Source: Branchiostoma floridae
Taxonomy: Eukaryota > Chordata > Leptocardii > Amphioxiformes > Branchiostomatidae
Direction of reading: 5' to 3'
DNA: 64,000 nt
NCBI RefSeq assembly: GCF_000003815.2
Contig: NC_049986.1
Span: 6,392,019-6,456,018 of the forward strand
The translations under genes were made by a program, and so were the position numbers. Shown in pieces: positions 47,527-58,559 of the stretch. The first letter of the stretch is position 1; each line of letters opens with the position of its first letter. The notes under the pieces were generated by a model. That model ran no database searches, was not told where the DNA came from, and was given only the letters and a program-made list of their open reading frames with translations.

Positions 47527-48569
47527 ACAGCAAGACCTGCTTGGAGATTACGCTCTGCATCGATAGAAGTCTGCGACAATCAGTCCTCAAACAAGCTGAC
47601 ATTCTAATTGCCACGAGTACAGCTTGACTGAGTCATCGATCGTATATTCAGCAGTTTGTCTTTTTCTTCATTTCTTTCTTACAGAAGTGGTATTGATTAA
47701 ACTGGCCAAGGACGTTCAATTCATATAAGGAGGTACCACGATTTTATTTTCCTTTCAAGGATGTTCGGTGCGGGCGAGCAGAGTTATATAACTTTGAAAT
47801 TCATGCTGTGGTGTGATTTGCATTTTTTGTTTTGCATACAAGTGTATTGAACTTCCTTGATGTCTTACCACTTCAGTCAGAAAGAATTAACCCATCGAAT
47901 AACACTTGATGGAATATACTACCAGAAACAAAAAATACACATTGAAATGTTGCAATTTTTTAATGCAAGACAACATTCCATGATTAATTTTAAACTTAAA
48001 ATGAAATCTAAACTTTTAGCAGATAGATTACACTTTGAATGCTGCGACTCAGCACATTCCGAATTTTCCCTTACAAGTACCACTCTATAACACATTTATT
48101 GAACATATTATTAAAGCTATACGCTTAAAATGAGCAGGAATAGAGCATAACCAAAAGTCTCTTAAGAGCACGCCCTTTCCTTCCGTGAGCATCTACTGTG
48201 AAGAACTCGTTTGTTATCTCCGTCTCAAGGGCGTTTAATAAGTTGCTGACTACTTACTTGGGAAGAGATAAGTAATGAGAAGTAATTTCCTAGAAGAAAT
48301 CACGACCATCTACCGAGAGTCAGGGGAAATACTTACATATCCGTCGCGGAAGGGAAAAAGCTCACGTGCATCGTAATGTTGATGAAAGGATGCTTCCATG
48401 CACCCACTATAGTATTTCATAGTCTTAAGAGTAGACTGTAGCTCTAAAACATTGAGTGGAAGGATGTTTGAGGAAGCTATTATGATCGTTTATGCCGCGA
48501 ACCGCGCTATCATTGACGCTAGTTCACCTTGTCGTCACCTTGCCCTAGTGATTGATTAGATATGCCTAT
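47527..48569. other. No feature recognised (intron)
   Basis: The open frame at 47857-48090 (+) has Lys/His-rich residues but no family signature. Confidence 0.4.
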
Positions 48570-48821
48570 AGGTGGTATCTCACTGCACCTGGGGTACCGG
48601 TGAGGCACAGCGGGGTTCGAAAGATTCCTCAACGAATCAGAGATAAAGAACGGATTTTTTCTGCGTTTTGTGTATTTTTTGTCTTCTAAGTCATACTTTT
48701 ATGTATTAAGCAATATCTAAATTGCAAAAAAAAATTGTCAAAAATAACACGAAAGTGCCGCAGTGAACCGAGCCCCGCAGCGCCTCACCGGTGCCCTAAG
48801 TGCAGTGAGATACAACCGCCC
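48570..48821 (-). mobile_element. Family-A MITE (in the SDR-GT intron)
   Basis: Full length. The left end AGGTGGTATCTCACTGCACC and the right end GCAGTGAGATACAACCGCC are both present. Confidence 0.82.
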
Positions 48822-49055
48822 TATGTGTGTTCCATGTTCTTTGTATCGATACTAAAAATACAAAGACCTCAGGTACCCGTGCGTAAAGCCAAACTATGCG
48901 TCAAAAACAGCGTTTTCCCACCAATGAGACAGAAGATTTGGCAGATTTGCCTTGAAATGCCATGGGTGCTAATTAGAATTAATTTGCATGCGAAATAGGA
49001 ACGTTAATATAGTTTACTTTGGAACTTTGATTGCGTCAAAAGGGATAAGCAACAA

Positions 49056-49310
49056 GATATGAGTGCCCCCAAAAAGCTGTTGCTCAAGCAACTGGATATG
49101 ATTTTGGAAACGATCAGACGTTTTAGGTAGAATCCACTATCTTTCGTCAGTGACACTGAAGTGATCTGGCAGAAACTGGTCTTTTATACCATAACTATGA
49201 ATGCAAAAGATGAGCTGAAGACAATTTTGGATGTCCAATAGGAATGTGCCTTGATCAACTGTTTTTAAGGTATCTTATTACCTAGATGTCTAACCTTCAT
49301 CGACGTAAGA
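49056..49310 (-). mobile_element. Family-E half element (in the SDR-GT intron)
   Basis: It carries CTCAAGCAACTGGATATG, the core region (CTTTCGTCAGTGACACTGAA) and GACAATTTTGGATGTCCAAT. It ends with the outer terminal block TTACCTAGATGTCTAACCTT, so most of the right arm has been deleted. Confidence 0.7.
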
Positions 49311-49845
49311 TGTGAGTGAATATGAAGTAAAAGGTAACTGGTTTACTAAATGCTTGGCGACAATTTTTAACTCTACGGTACGCCGTTTCTCGGACGAAGG
49401 TCAGATGAGTCGATAGTCCAAGCGGCCCGGACACAAAAGCCCGATGATCAATGTCCCATCTCCGGCCACTTCGCAATAGGTTAAATCTCTTTGGGCTACA
49501 TCGCAGCAAATTGTCTAGTAAAATTCCATGGCCTCAAAATGCATTTTCGAGATTGCTTTTCTCAGTAGAACGGTTAAGAGCAATTGTGGTGATATATGCC
49601 GTCCCCGAAAGAGTCGGCCCTCTGAGAAGGTAAAATATAACGGTATAACGGATGTTATCAGGCGGGGCTGAACCCGCTCCCTTCCGCCCGGTCCCTCCAT
49701 TTGTTCCCTGACAGATATGCAGTTTGAAACACTGCCCAGGCTTAATTGATTTCCTCTCGGCCGTAACTCACGCACTGGTTGGTTGCACTGGTACGTGATG
49801 TCCTGGCCATGTTTCCTGTTGGCCAGCTGGCCAAATATTCTACAT

Positions 49846-50130
49846 GTACGTGTAAAGAAAAATGTTACTTTTGATTTGTAAAACTAAATATAACAAATGT
49901 TCAATTCAAATATGAGGCTAAATGCTATATGCGTACGTATAAAGAAAAAGGTTACTATTATTTGTAAAACCACTAAACATAACAAATGTTCAATTCAAAT
50001 ATGAGACTAAATATTATACATGTACGTATAAAGAAAAGGGTTAATCTTGTTTTGTAAAACTACTAAACATAAGAAATTTTTAATTCACATATGAGGCTAA
50101 ATGTTATTCTTGTATGTATAAAGAAAACAC
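49846..50130 (+). repeat. Tandem repeat, three and a bit units of about 90 bp
   Basis: GTACGTRTAAAGAAAA lies at about 49846, 49933, 50023 and (as GTATGTATAAAG) 50115; CAAATGTTCAATTCAAATAT is in each full unit. Confidence 0.85.
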
Positions 50131-50379
50131 TTTTGTATGTTAACCATTACACATCATTAATAACTTAATTACATTGTTAACATTAATATATACGACTTAA
50201 CGTTACACACTAACGTATAAAACAAAATACCCTACAAGTATTTTATCACGTCATCTAATACACATTTGTGATATTCAAATCGGGGGGTACAATCTATTCT
50301 TTGTCATCCATGCGTTATTTGCTATATGCCCGAGCTCCCAATGCCTTTAGTTCGACTTTCCAACATTTATCTATAATTA

Positions 50380-50790
50380 GTTTTGCTTATTTGATAACAA
50401 CATCTATCGCATTAATTGGCTTCATTTAATCTAATTCGGTTAGATGATGTGGTTACTACCCAGTACAAAATATCCTATAGGTTGGATGGGGTTAGCTTCA
50501 CCAGACATAAATACGATTTCTTTTGAAGTATCGATTTAAGCGCCAACTGTAGTTGAAGTGGTTACCCATCCGTCTTAAGATGAAATAAATAGTTTGATAA
50601 CAGCATTTTTCTCATTAGTTGGCTTCATTTAGCCTAATTTGATTAGATGATGAAGTTACTACCATGTAGAAGATGCCCTGTGTGTACCTGTAGGAGTTAG
50701 CTTCACCAGATTCAAATACGATTTTTTTAAGTGTCAATTTATAGCTCAAAGACACTTTCTTTTGAAGTGTGGATTTACAGCACGAAGTGC
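50380..50790 (+). repeat. Two-copy direct repeat of about 205 bp
   Basis: Shared TTGGCTTCATTTARYCTAAT, GTTAGCTTCACCAGA and AAATACGATTT. Confidence 0.78.
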
Positions 50791-52195
50791 ATCTAGAGGT
50801 TTATGTTGGCAGTTGTACACGGCGGTACCATTCAACCATAGAGATGTAATCAAATGCTAGACTTCCCAGTGCAAGAGCGGACGAGAGAGTTTAATTGTAT
50901 TTGTCCAGACGAAATTAAAGTACTGAACCTTCTGACAATCATGCCATCAATCACGTTGTTAGTACTGAATACCAATGGAGAACGCAGGAGATCAAAAGAA
51001 AGATCCCTGTACAATCTCATGTATCTTCTTCCACCACTTTTCAGTGCATCCCGTCTACTGTGAAGTTGATGAATAGTGTCCAGTGGCATGCAGTGACGTT
51101 GATGCAAACTCAAATGGACTTTTTCTATTACCACATGTATCTTAAATAATTGCCTGTCTTTCTCGATTGCCCATCCTATTTGTCTTTAGAAGTTTCTCTA
51201 GCCAGAAAGCAAAGATAGCGTAAGCTTCAAAAGAGCAGATGTAATTTACTTTTCCGGAAATAGAATCTTATATTTGACAATCCTGAAGGTTAGATATCTC
51301 GGTATGAATTTTTGAAGACAGGTCAATTCCTACAAATGGATAATATTCAGATATTTTAAGGTGTCCGGAAGTAATGTAGGAATAGTATCCAGTTGTAGGG
51401 ATCGATTTGTCTTTAAACCTTATGATTCAGTTGTTAAGAAATAGAAAGACATGATATATCTTTATGTGTTTTATTCATTAAAAGAAATACTAAGTGTCAA
51501 AAGTTCTAAGTCGATCTTGCAACAGTTTTCCCAAAGTACTGTAGTCTTTTGACTACATACAAGACTTGTTTCTAAAGCTCCATGACATTTATATATAGGA
51601 ACATGCCTACGAGGAATTCGCAAATAAAACGGGCTCCAGAATTCTCTAAACGTTATGATATTCTTTGGAAACGATGTATAAACTTTTGAAATCAGCCCAG
51701 CTTGTCATTTACAGGTAATGTTGCTGTTGTCCCTCTAGCCGCTTCAGATTCATCCATAAGTGGTCAAATTTGCTTTAGCATCATGTGTTTTGCAATTAAA
51801 AGAAACCGTCCATGAATATTGTGAGCATTATATGGCTGTAACGCATTGACACAAACAGCATAATTGACACAAACGACTTCAAACTGACATTCTTAGCCAA
51901 AATCAAGATAGTCTTGGCACATTACATCTTGTTTTATATCACATGAATGATGGAAGATTTTTCGACTTTGATATTTCTTCTGTTCACGAATACGTGTAAA
52001 AATATTTTTTATTGTTTATTAATATTGCAAAAAATTACGATGCTGTATGCATGCAAAGAAAACATATCTGGATCCACGAAAACAACAGATACATCATTGT
52101 CAGGAAATAATTGTAGTTTATTTTTTGTTTACAGTCGACACTTACGTAAATACGTGAAATTCCATAATTTGCAAACCAGCTGCTTGCAATGTGTA
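50791..52195. other. No feature recognised (intron)
   Basis: AT-rich with no repeat partner seen. Confidence 0.4.
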
Positions 52196-52428
52196 AAGGT
52201 GGTATACGTATTTCATTGCACTTTCGGCATCTGTGTGGCACTGTGGGGTTCGAAAGATACTCGACTTTACTTACGTTTTGTGTAATTTGTTGTCTTTTAA
52301 GTCATGCTTTCACGTATTAGGCAATGTCTAAATTATTTTTAAAATTTGCAAAAATAACACAACGTTGCCACAGTGAACGACTCCCGCAGTGCCGTGCCGG
52401 TGCCCCGAGTGCAGTGAGATACCACCTT
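52196..52428 (-). mobile_element. Family-A MITE (in the SDR-GT intron)
   Basis: The left arm has a small insertion (GGTATACGTATTTCATTGCA). The right arm GTGCAGTGAGATACCACCTT is perfect. Confidence 0.8.
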
Positions 52429-53074
52429 AAGAGCAATTAAAATATTGAACCATTTCCGAAAGCACAGGAGTATTGTTTTGATTGAGTATTAGCATGCAAC
52501 AACTATGATGTCTTCTCTCTTGTGAAGCGTGAAAAGTATACATCATCATTTACGACGACGTCTCGACAATTCAGGTGTGCACATGACTACCCTTTATGGC
52601 ACAAACCTTAAACACAACAATAAAATAAATCATAACCACACAAATGGGAATAAAATAAACCCCAACGGGAAACCACATCTAAATTGCTAACATTATTCTT
52701 TATTACTACCTATCTGTGGGCCCATCATAACAACTGCGGGTTATTAAAGGATTATATTCATTATCGTGTATACATCATCTTTATTCGCAGCTTTACGTGT
52801 TTTCGACTTGCTCTTTTTTAGTATTCAGATATAAATGGGAAAACTTACAACAACATAAAACCCGTTTCTACATCAACGTACGTTTTACGAAAAGCTTTGA
52901 AATTATTAATTTTTTCAGAGCTGGTTCATTGTAAAAAAAACATTGCCTTGAATATAAGGTACTCACCTTACAATGTTGAATTGAACTTATACAAATTGTT
53001 GAATTGAAAGTATGCAACAGGATATTTCTATATGTCCTTGATATGCCCACGAAATGTCCATGTCCATAAACAAG

Positions 53075-53745
53075 ACAAATATTACTGTCAACGTTAGAAA
53101 TGCAGTCTGTTATGCAGAGATATACAGTGACTGTCTGCATAAAAACAGGGTAGAGACTGTGTTTTACACTTAAGCCATTCCTGTGGCATTTTTCACTGAT
53201 AGCAATTGCGCGATTTCTAAAGCAGACTGACGAGCAAAGAGTGTATATCTATTCATCTCAACGTTAGAAAATGCAATATGTTATGGGCAGATATACAGCA
53301 ATTGCTGCTTCAAAACAGGTTAGAGACTATTCGTGGTTTTACATATCTGTGTCTTTCTCCACTAAAAGCAATTTCGCGTTTTCTAAAGCAGACTGACGAG
53401 CAAAAAGAGTATAAGTATTTATCTCAACGTTAGAAATGCAGTTATGGAGAGAAAAACGTAAACAGCGATCGCCTGCATCAAAACAGGGTGGATTTATTTG
53501 TGTACAACAGACATTTAACCCGTACCTGAGCCTTCTCCACCGAAAGTAATTGCGCGATTTGTAAAGCAGACTGACGATCAAATAGTGTATATCTCTTTAT
53601 CTCAGCGTTGGAAATGCAGTTATCGAGAAATATACAGCAATTGCTTGCATCAAAAACAGGGCAGAGTCTGTTCATGTACGACAAACATCTGAGCCTTCTC
53701 CACTGGAAGCAATTGCGTGATTTTTCAAGCACTTGTGGCACGGTG
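53075..53745 (+). repeat. Satellite-like array, unit about 172 bp (in the SDR-GT intron)
   Basis: AAAGCAGACTGACGAGCAAA occurs at about 53219, 53389 and 53563, with partial units on either side. Units also carry CTCAACGTTAGAAATGCAGT, ATATACAGCAATTGCTTGCA and CATCTGAGCCTTCTCCAC. Confidence 0.85.
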
Positions 53746-54100
53746 AAGTGGTCACCGCGAAAACCGCGAACATTAATCCACCGCGAACATTTCTGCATCT
53801 ACAGTATAGTGCACAAGGGGAAACAACCTTATATTGCACTCTGGATGTATCTTTTATGCATTTATTAATCAATTTAAAAAATGCAGCAATTCCTAACTAT
53901 ATATCAGTTCTTTCGAGTTAATCCGCCGGTTTCATGATCGAAGCAATTTTTCTGGTCGCCATATTGGATCGTCCACTGCATGGAGACTGTTTAGTCCACA
54001 GGCACAGAAGACTGAAGAAGAAGAAGATAAAACTGTGGATGTTGTATTTAATTATAAGTGGCTCATAGATTAAAGCATAGCACAATCTATCAACTTAAAA

Positions 54101-54799
54101 TAGAGTCCATTCCAAGACACCATGCGGATGTTTGTTGCCATTGTTTAGAATTGATTTTAAAGTTTTGTAATTATATGTCTAGGACATTTGATACTTCAGA
54201 AATATTTTTAACACTGTTTCAACTTTATAAATATTTCCCTGGTCCTGTAAAACTTTGGAAATATTCATGTTGTGGAATTGGATACTTCTAATGGTTCCTA
54301 AATAATGATAACAGCATTCTACCATTTTTTACAATTTTCTACCATTTTTTGTAAATGGTTCGGTGGGCTGGGAAGATAGCAATTCACACACCCTTGCAAA
54401 GTATGGTTGGGTGCCATGCAACAATGGCCCACCACAAAGGATCCACCAGTGCCCAGCAGTGAAATCTAAAAATATACAGATGCAACAATAGGGCTTACTT
54501 TTATGGGGGCAATAAACTAATTTTACCATTTGGCCAGGTTTACCATTTTTGTAAATATTTGTTAATGTGAAATAATCACAGAGAGGTTTCACAATTATTC
54601 TAAATAAAGATGTTTTTGTACAGTTACTTTCAAAATATTTCTAAAATATTCAAAGAAAATCAAATAAATGAGTATTTTCTTAGTCAATTTTTTTTGAAAA
54701 TAATTTAATTATTGGCTCAGATATTCTTTTATTCAAAATAATTCAGACTAATTATGAATATCGCCTAAAAACCCTCATGGTGTCTTGGAATGGACTCTA
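54101..54799. repeat. Perfect 24-bp inverted-repeat pair bounding 700 bp (in the SDR-GT intron)
   Basis: TAGAGTCCATTCCAAGACAC begins the left arm (54101-54124); the exact inverse is at 54776-54799. The inside is AT-rich, with no recognised protein. It may be the ends of a transposon. Confidence 0.6.
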
Positions 54800-55475
54800 C
54801 TTGTATACGAAGTATTGATTCAGCCTCAAATTTGATCTTGACACCAGCTGACTAACTCCAAATAACTGGTAGATAGTTATGGATTGCTGCGTTTTTTTAA
54901 ATTTATAAATGCACAGACAATGTATCCAGAACGCCACACAAGGTCGTTGCCCTATGTACACTGCATATTAGAGTCCATTGAGGTTGTTTGAAGTGTTTAG
55001 CTGCAATGTGAGAGAACATCACGCGACATAGGTTTGATATATTCTCACTTAGTTCTGTGTCTATGGGGATGTGCCGCGAGTTATTGCCTCGCTAGCTTGG
55101 AGGACTTCACTACACTTCTTCTCAATCGATCAATCCCACGCTTTGTACATATTGCCTAGTGCTGAGGCAATATCCATCTTTTGTGCAAATTCAATTAAGA
55201 TGCCGCTGTATTCTTCAATCAGTCATTTATGTAACATGCTGTGTTTCTATTTCACGCATACGTAGAGCTGGAGTTATCAAGAACACCACTTCAACATCTT
55301 CAAATGGAAGGTTTGGGGCTTTCTCATTTTTCTTCATTATTGATTTTGTTTTGATTTATAAAATGGCTTAGTTCAACTCTACCTTTTCCATCTGCTGGTT
55401 TCTTTATTACCTCTATTGCCACGCAAGGAAAATTTCCCAATCCATCTAACAGCATCTTCTTTTCTTCTTTTCTAG
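54800..55475 (+). other. 3' end of the intron
   Basis: Plain AT-rich sequence ending in the long pyrimidine tract and TAG acceptor at 55473-55475. Confidence 0.55.
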
Positions 55476-57316
55476 CATCCCCCATCCATCAACGTCCGCT
55501 TCTCTGCTCGTCCAATAAACGCTCAATTCGCCCTGTCAATCAAACCAAGCACGCGGTACTTGTGGGCGGAGCCAGTTTCATGGGGTATCACCTCACTCTA
55601 CAGCTGCTGGAGTCCAGGAACTACGTCACTATTGTGGACGACGCGGACTCAACTTTAGACCACTCCCTGAAAAGGGAACGTCTAAGACGCCTTGAAGATT
55701 TATCAGATCACAAGTTAAGAATCATAAGAAATAATGCCTGCAGTCACAAATCCTTAGAAGAGTTGTTCAAGACTGCAACATTTTCAATAACCCATGTGGT
55801 CTTCTTTTCTCCACTGGATTGTCACAATGACATATCTACACCCAAACCTTCCAGTCATGTACACGCGGCCTTAGTGTGCTTCACAATGCTGCTGGGGCTT
55901 CTGAAGGACTCTCCAAGCGTGAACCTTCTTGTTATCTGGAGCAAGAACTATCCCTTTCATCACATTTTCAATGAACCACGTACGAAGCTGTCTATGAGCT
56001 GGCTATCACTTGACTCGGTTCTGGTGGAAGGTTTGAAAGCAGCCGCTATCGTGTACCACAACATCTATGGACACAGCATCACTGGGCTGGAGCTATCAGA
56101 AGTTTACGGGCCTTACGGTGACGGGTCTTGCTCAGTCATACACAGAACGGTTGTTGAAAGATTACATCACCGTCTAAAATGTCGTCCGATGGTCGTTGCT
56201 AGGCAACACAGAGCGGGAAACCCGTCAGAAGTGCGTGACTTCTTGCACGTTACCGATGCTGCTAGGGGCATGGCTCAAGTCTTAGACCTGGACGATTCCT
56301 GCGCCTTCTATAGTGCCGAAGGAGGACTGAAGGCAAGCTCTTGGGAAATGCGAGTTTACGTTACAGCTTTCCTGGACAGCTGGAATATAGACTCAAACTT
56401 GCCATTTTCAGATGCCAAACCAAACGACGTCTGGCCTATACCGGGTTCGGGTGATGTCGCTCCCCAAAACGTGCCATATGACAATATCCCAGGATTTCAA
56501 TCAGAAATACAGCTAGATCAAGGCATACAGTCATATCTTCATTGGTTCGAAAGTCATTCAAACGGAAAATGCAGTCAGCGATCAACGGACGTCATTCTAG
56601 CGACGTATTTCGTCGGCAGACAACGCCAACAGCACAGAAATAGTCGTCAAAAGAAGCCCGGCAGATTTGAGTACATGAAGAATTGGTACTGGAGCGTTAT
56701 TGACAGAAGAATAAGCGCTGTAGTCTTCCATGACAGCCTGGAATCGGAATTTGTAAATCGTGTTGAAAATGGGTTTGTCTCTTTTCAAAGAACGGAAGCT
56801 CACTTCAGATGGAACGCAACTGCAAAGTATTACGTGTACTTGAGATATCTGAAAGAAAACTCTCGCATCTCTCGCGTGATATTAACAGATATTTCTGACG
56901 TAAGGTTTCAGAAGAACCCGTTTGAGTTGATGGACTTGATGGGTGATCAACTGTATGTTGGCACTGATGTGGACACGTTTCCGAATATAGCGGCCATGGG
57001 ATGGCTACGGAAACGGTTAAGCAGCTGCTTTAACGACGGCTTTAGGCACGGATCTGATATACCTACCATCAAGAGCCGCTATAATGTTTATAATGCCGGC
57101 GTTATAGGCGGCTCGCGGGAGCTAATGCTGCAATTTCTGGAAAAGCTGGTCGCCATTTTGGATCAGACGACGTCTGGGGTAAATTGCAACTTAGCTGCGG
57201 TGAACTATGTTCTACATGGGCACTTTGATGGCAACATCTACCCTGGGTTTCCGTGGACTAGTAGGTTTCTCAGGAAGCAGAAATCTCCTAAAGGCGTTTA
57301 TATCATCCATAAATGA
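55476..57316 (+). CDS. SDR-glycosyltransferase fusion protein, coding exon 2 (main exon)
   Basis: This exon follows a textbook acceptor (pyrimidine tract, TAG at 55473-55475) and runs to a TGA at 57314-57316. With exon 1 it encodes 638 residues. Residues 27-51 form a basic stem with an NQT glycosylation site at 47. An extended SDR/epimerase domain spans about 52-385: GGASFMG (56-62) is the Rossmann glycine loop, VYGPYG (235-240) and EVRDF (277-281) are hallmarks of sugar-nucleotide epimerases. By spacing from YGP, the catalytic Tyr falls on Asp205 and the Lys on Val209, so the YxxxK pair seems lost. A second domain, about 395-638, resembles GT-A glycosyltransferases: TDISDV (496-501) as DxD-like metal site, YNAGVIGG (564-571), and a C-terminal IIHK whose His637 could bind metal. 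Likely location is the Golgi lumen. The substrate is unknown. No intron interrupts the two domains. Residue 55 is encoded by GTG and is internal, not a start. Confidence 0.88.
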
Positions 57317-57326
57317 GAAAAATCTT

Positions 57327-57740
57327 CCGAAAATAATTTCATCAGGTTGGTGGAATATAGGATATATGAGAATTCTTGTACACAACCAAAATTAAACTTA
57401 CTTGCTTACGTTTCGGTGTCTATCAGACACCTTCCTCAGAGCTTCTGACTCGAGTTCTGCTTCTCGCCGCTATATGTAGCCGATGTAGGCGGCGCTTTTT
57501 CGGCGAGAAGATTATCCCAAACGTGTCCAAGTTGATGAATCGGGACGAGGGGGGATATAAACTTGGACACGTTTTGGATAATCTTCTTGTTGCAAAAGCG
57601 CCGCCTACATCAGCTACGTATAGCGGCGAGAAAAAAATTAGCAGAACTCGAGTCAGAAGCTCTGAGGAAGGTGTCTGATAGACACCGAAACGTAAGCAAG
57701 TAAGTTAATTTTGGTTGTGTACAAGAATTCTCATATATCC
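57327..57740. mobile_element. Family-D foldback element inserted at the stop codon, with 12-bp target duplication
   Basis: A long palindrome (arms about 57360-57500 and 57570-57740) surrounds a short centre. The 12-mer GAGAAAAATCTT occurs at 57315-57326 and again at 57741-57752, directly next to the element, which looks like a target-site duplication. The upstream copy starts at the G of the gene's TGA stop, so the insertion kept the stop codon. Each arm carries a hammerhead-like core, outward facing: 57662-57690 on + and 57411-57439 on -. An ATTAAA at 57391-57396 could serve as a poly(A) signal. A related, more decayed element lies near 28.07-28.47 kb. The core motif and TSD length would fit derivation from a Penelope-like element, but that is inference. 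Confidence 0.75.
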
Positions 57741-57756
57741 GAGAAAAATCTTGGTG

Positions 57757-58265
57757 TGCCAGAAATCATTTACTCAAGCAACTGGATAATTTATCATTTT
57801 GGAAATGGACGTGTCAGATTTCCCATAGGAATCCAAAAGTGTCTTTAGCTTGACATTGTCTTACCATGCTTCCCATTGGACATCTGAAATAGTCTTCATG
57901 CAGAGTTATTATAAAAGACCTGTTTCTTCCAGATCACTTCAGTACATCAATGTATAAGTCACATGAATATGTTGCTATTCTACTTTGTCTTCCTACAAAT
58001 GTAAGAGAAACAGTTATCCTACGAGTTACCGCTAGGACTATAACTTGCTTTATTGAAGTCTTAATAGTAGAAGAAGAAATACCACAACATCTGAAATAGT
58101 CTTCATGTAGAGTTATTACAAAAGACCTGTTTCTTCCAGATAACTTCAGTGTCACTGGCGAAAGATGGTGGATACTACCTGAAACGTCTGACCGTTTCCA
58201 AAATCATATCCGGTTGCTTGAGTAGTTGCTTTATGGCATATCTTACCTGGATTTCTAATCTTCAT
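57757..58265. mobile_element. Family-E foldback element carrying a 144-bp captured insert
   Basis: The ends read ATTTACTCAAGCAACTGG and its counterpart GGTTGCTTGAGTAGTTGC, as in the complete copy at 22954-23478. The inside is broken by bases 57944-58087, a near-copy of 58419-58559 downstream. That insert is flanked by a 63-bp direct repeat (57881-57943 and 58088-58150, three differences). The right arm keeps a degraded hammerhead-like core beginning CTGGCGA at 58155. Confidence 0.75.
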
Positions 58266-58418
58266 CGAGGTAAAAAATCTTTTGTATTTAAACTATGCAG
58301 AAAGGTACGTCGTTAAAAAACTGTGCGTAATTCTTTCAAAATACCACGTATGCTACATAGACAGCTAATAAGAAATCAAGTCAAGATGAATATACACAAC
58401 ATGCCATCTGATAAAATT

Positions 58419-58559
58419 AATGTATAAGTCACATGAATATGTTGCTATTCTACTTTGTCTTCCTACAAAATGTAAGAGAAACAGTTATCCTACGAGTTAC
58501 CGCTAGGACTATAACTTGCTTTATTGAAGTCTTAATAATAGAAGAAGAAATACCACAAC
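58419..58559 (+). repeat. Source-like copy of the 140-bp segment found inside the family-E element
   Basis: Bases 58419-58559 match 57949-58088 almost perfectly (one extra A in a run of A). Because 57949-58088 interrupts a foldback element while this copy sits in ordinary sequence, this copy is probably the donor. No gene is apparent here. Confidence 0.8.

Larger units (their letters stand above)
42546..55475 (+). other. Intron of the SDR-GT gene (12,930 bp)
   Basis: It is bounded by GTAAGG at the donor and a long T/C tract plus TAG at the acceptor. It carries tandem arrays (43219-43770, 46565-46822, 49846-50130, 50380-50790, 53075-53745), three family-A MITEs, a family-E half element, a non-LTR relic, SINE tails, a 24-bp inverted-repeat pair and a 477-base assembly gap. 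I found no convincing additional coding exon, but one could lie in the gap. Confidence 0.65.

Noticed and set aside
46879-47614. Open frames of 210-242 codons over the 477-N gap
   Set aside because: Same artefact of unknown bases; the left end is SINE-1 sequence.
55562-55564. Translation start of the SDR-GT protein at this codon
   Set aside because: The codon is GTG and lies inside the Rossmann strand AVLVGGAS; the frame is open upstream to the splice acceptor and joins exon 1 in phase.
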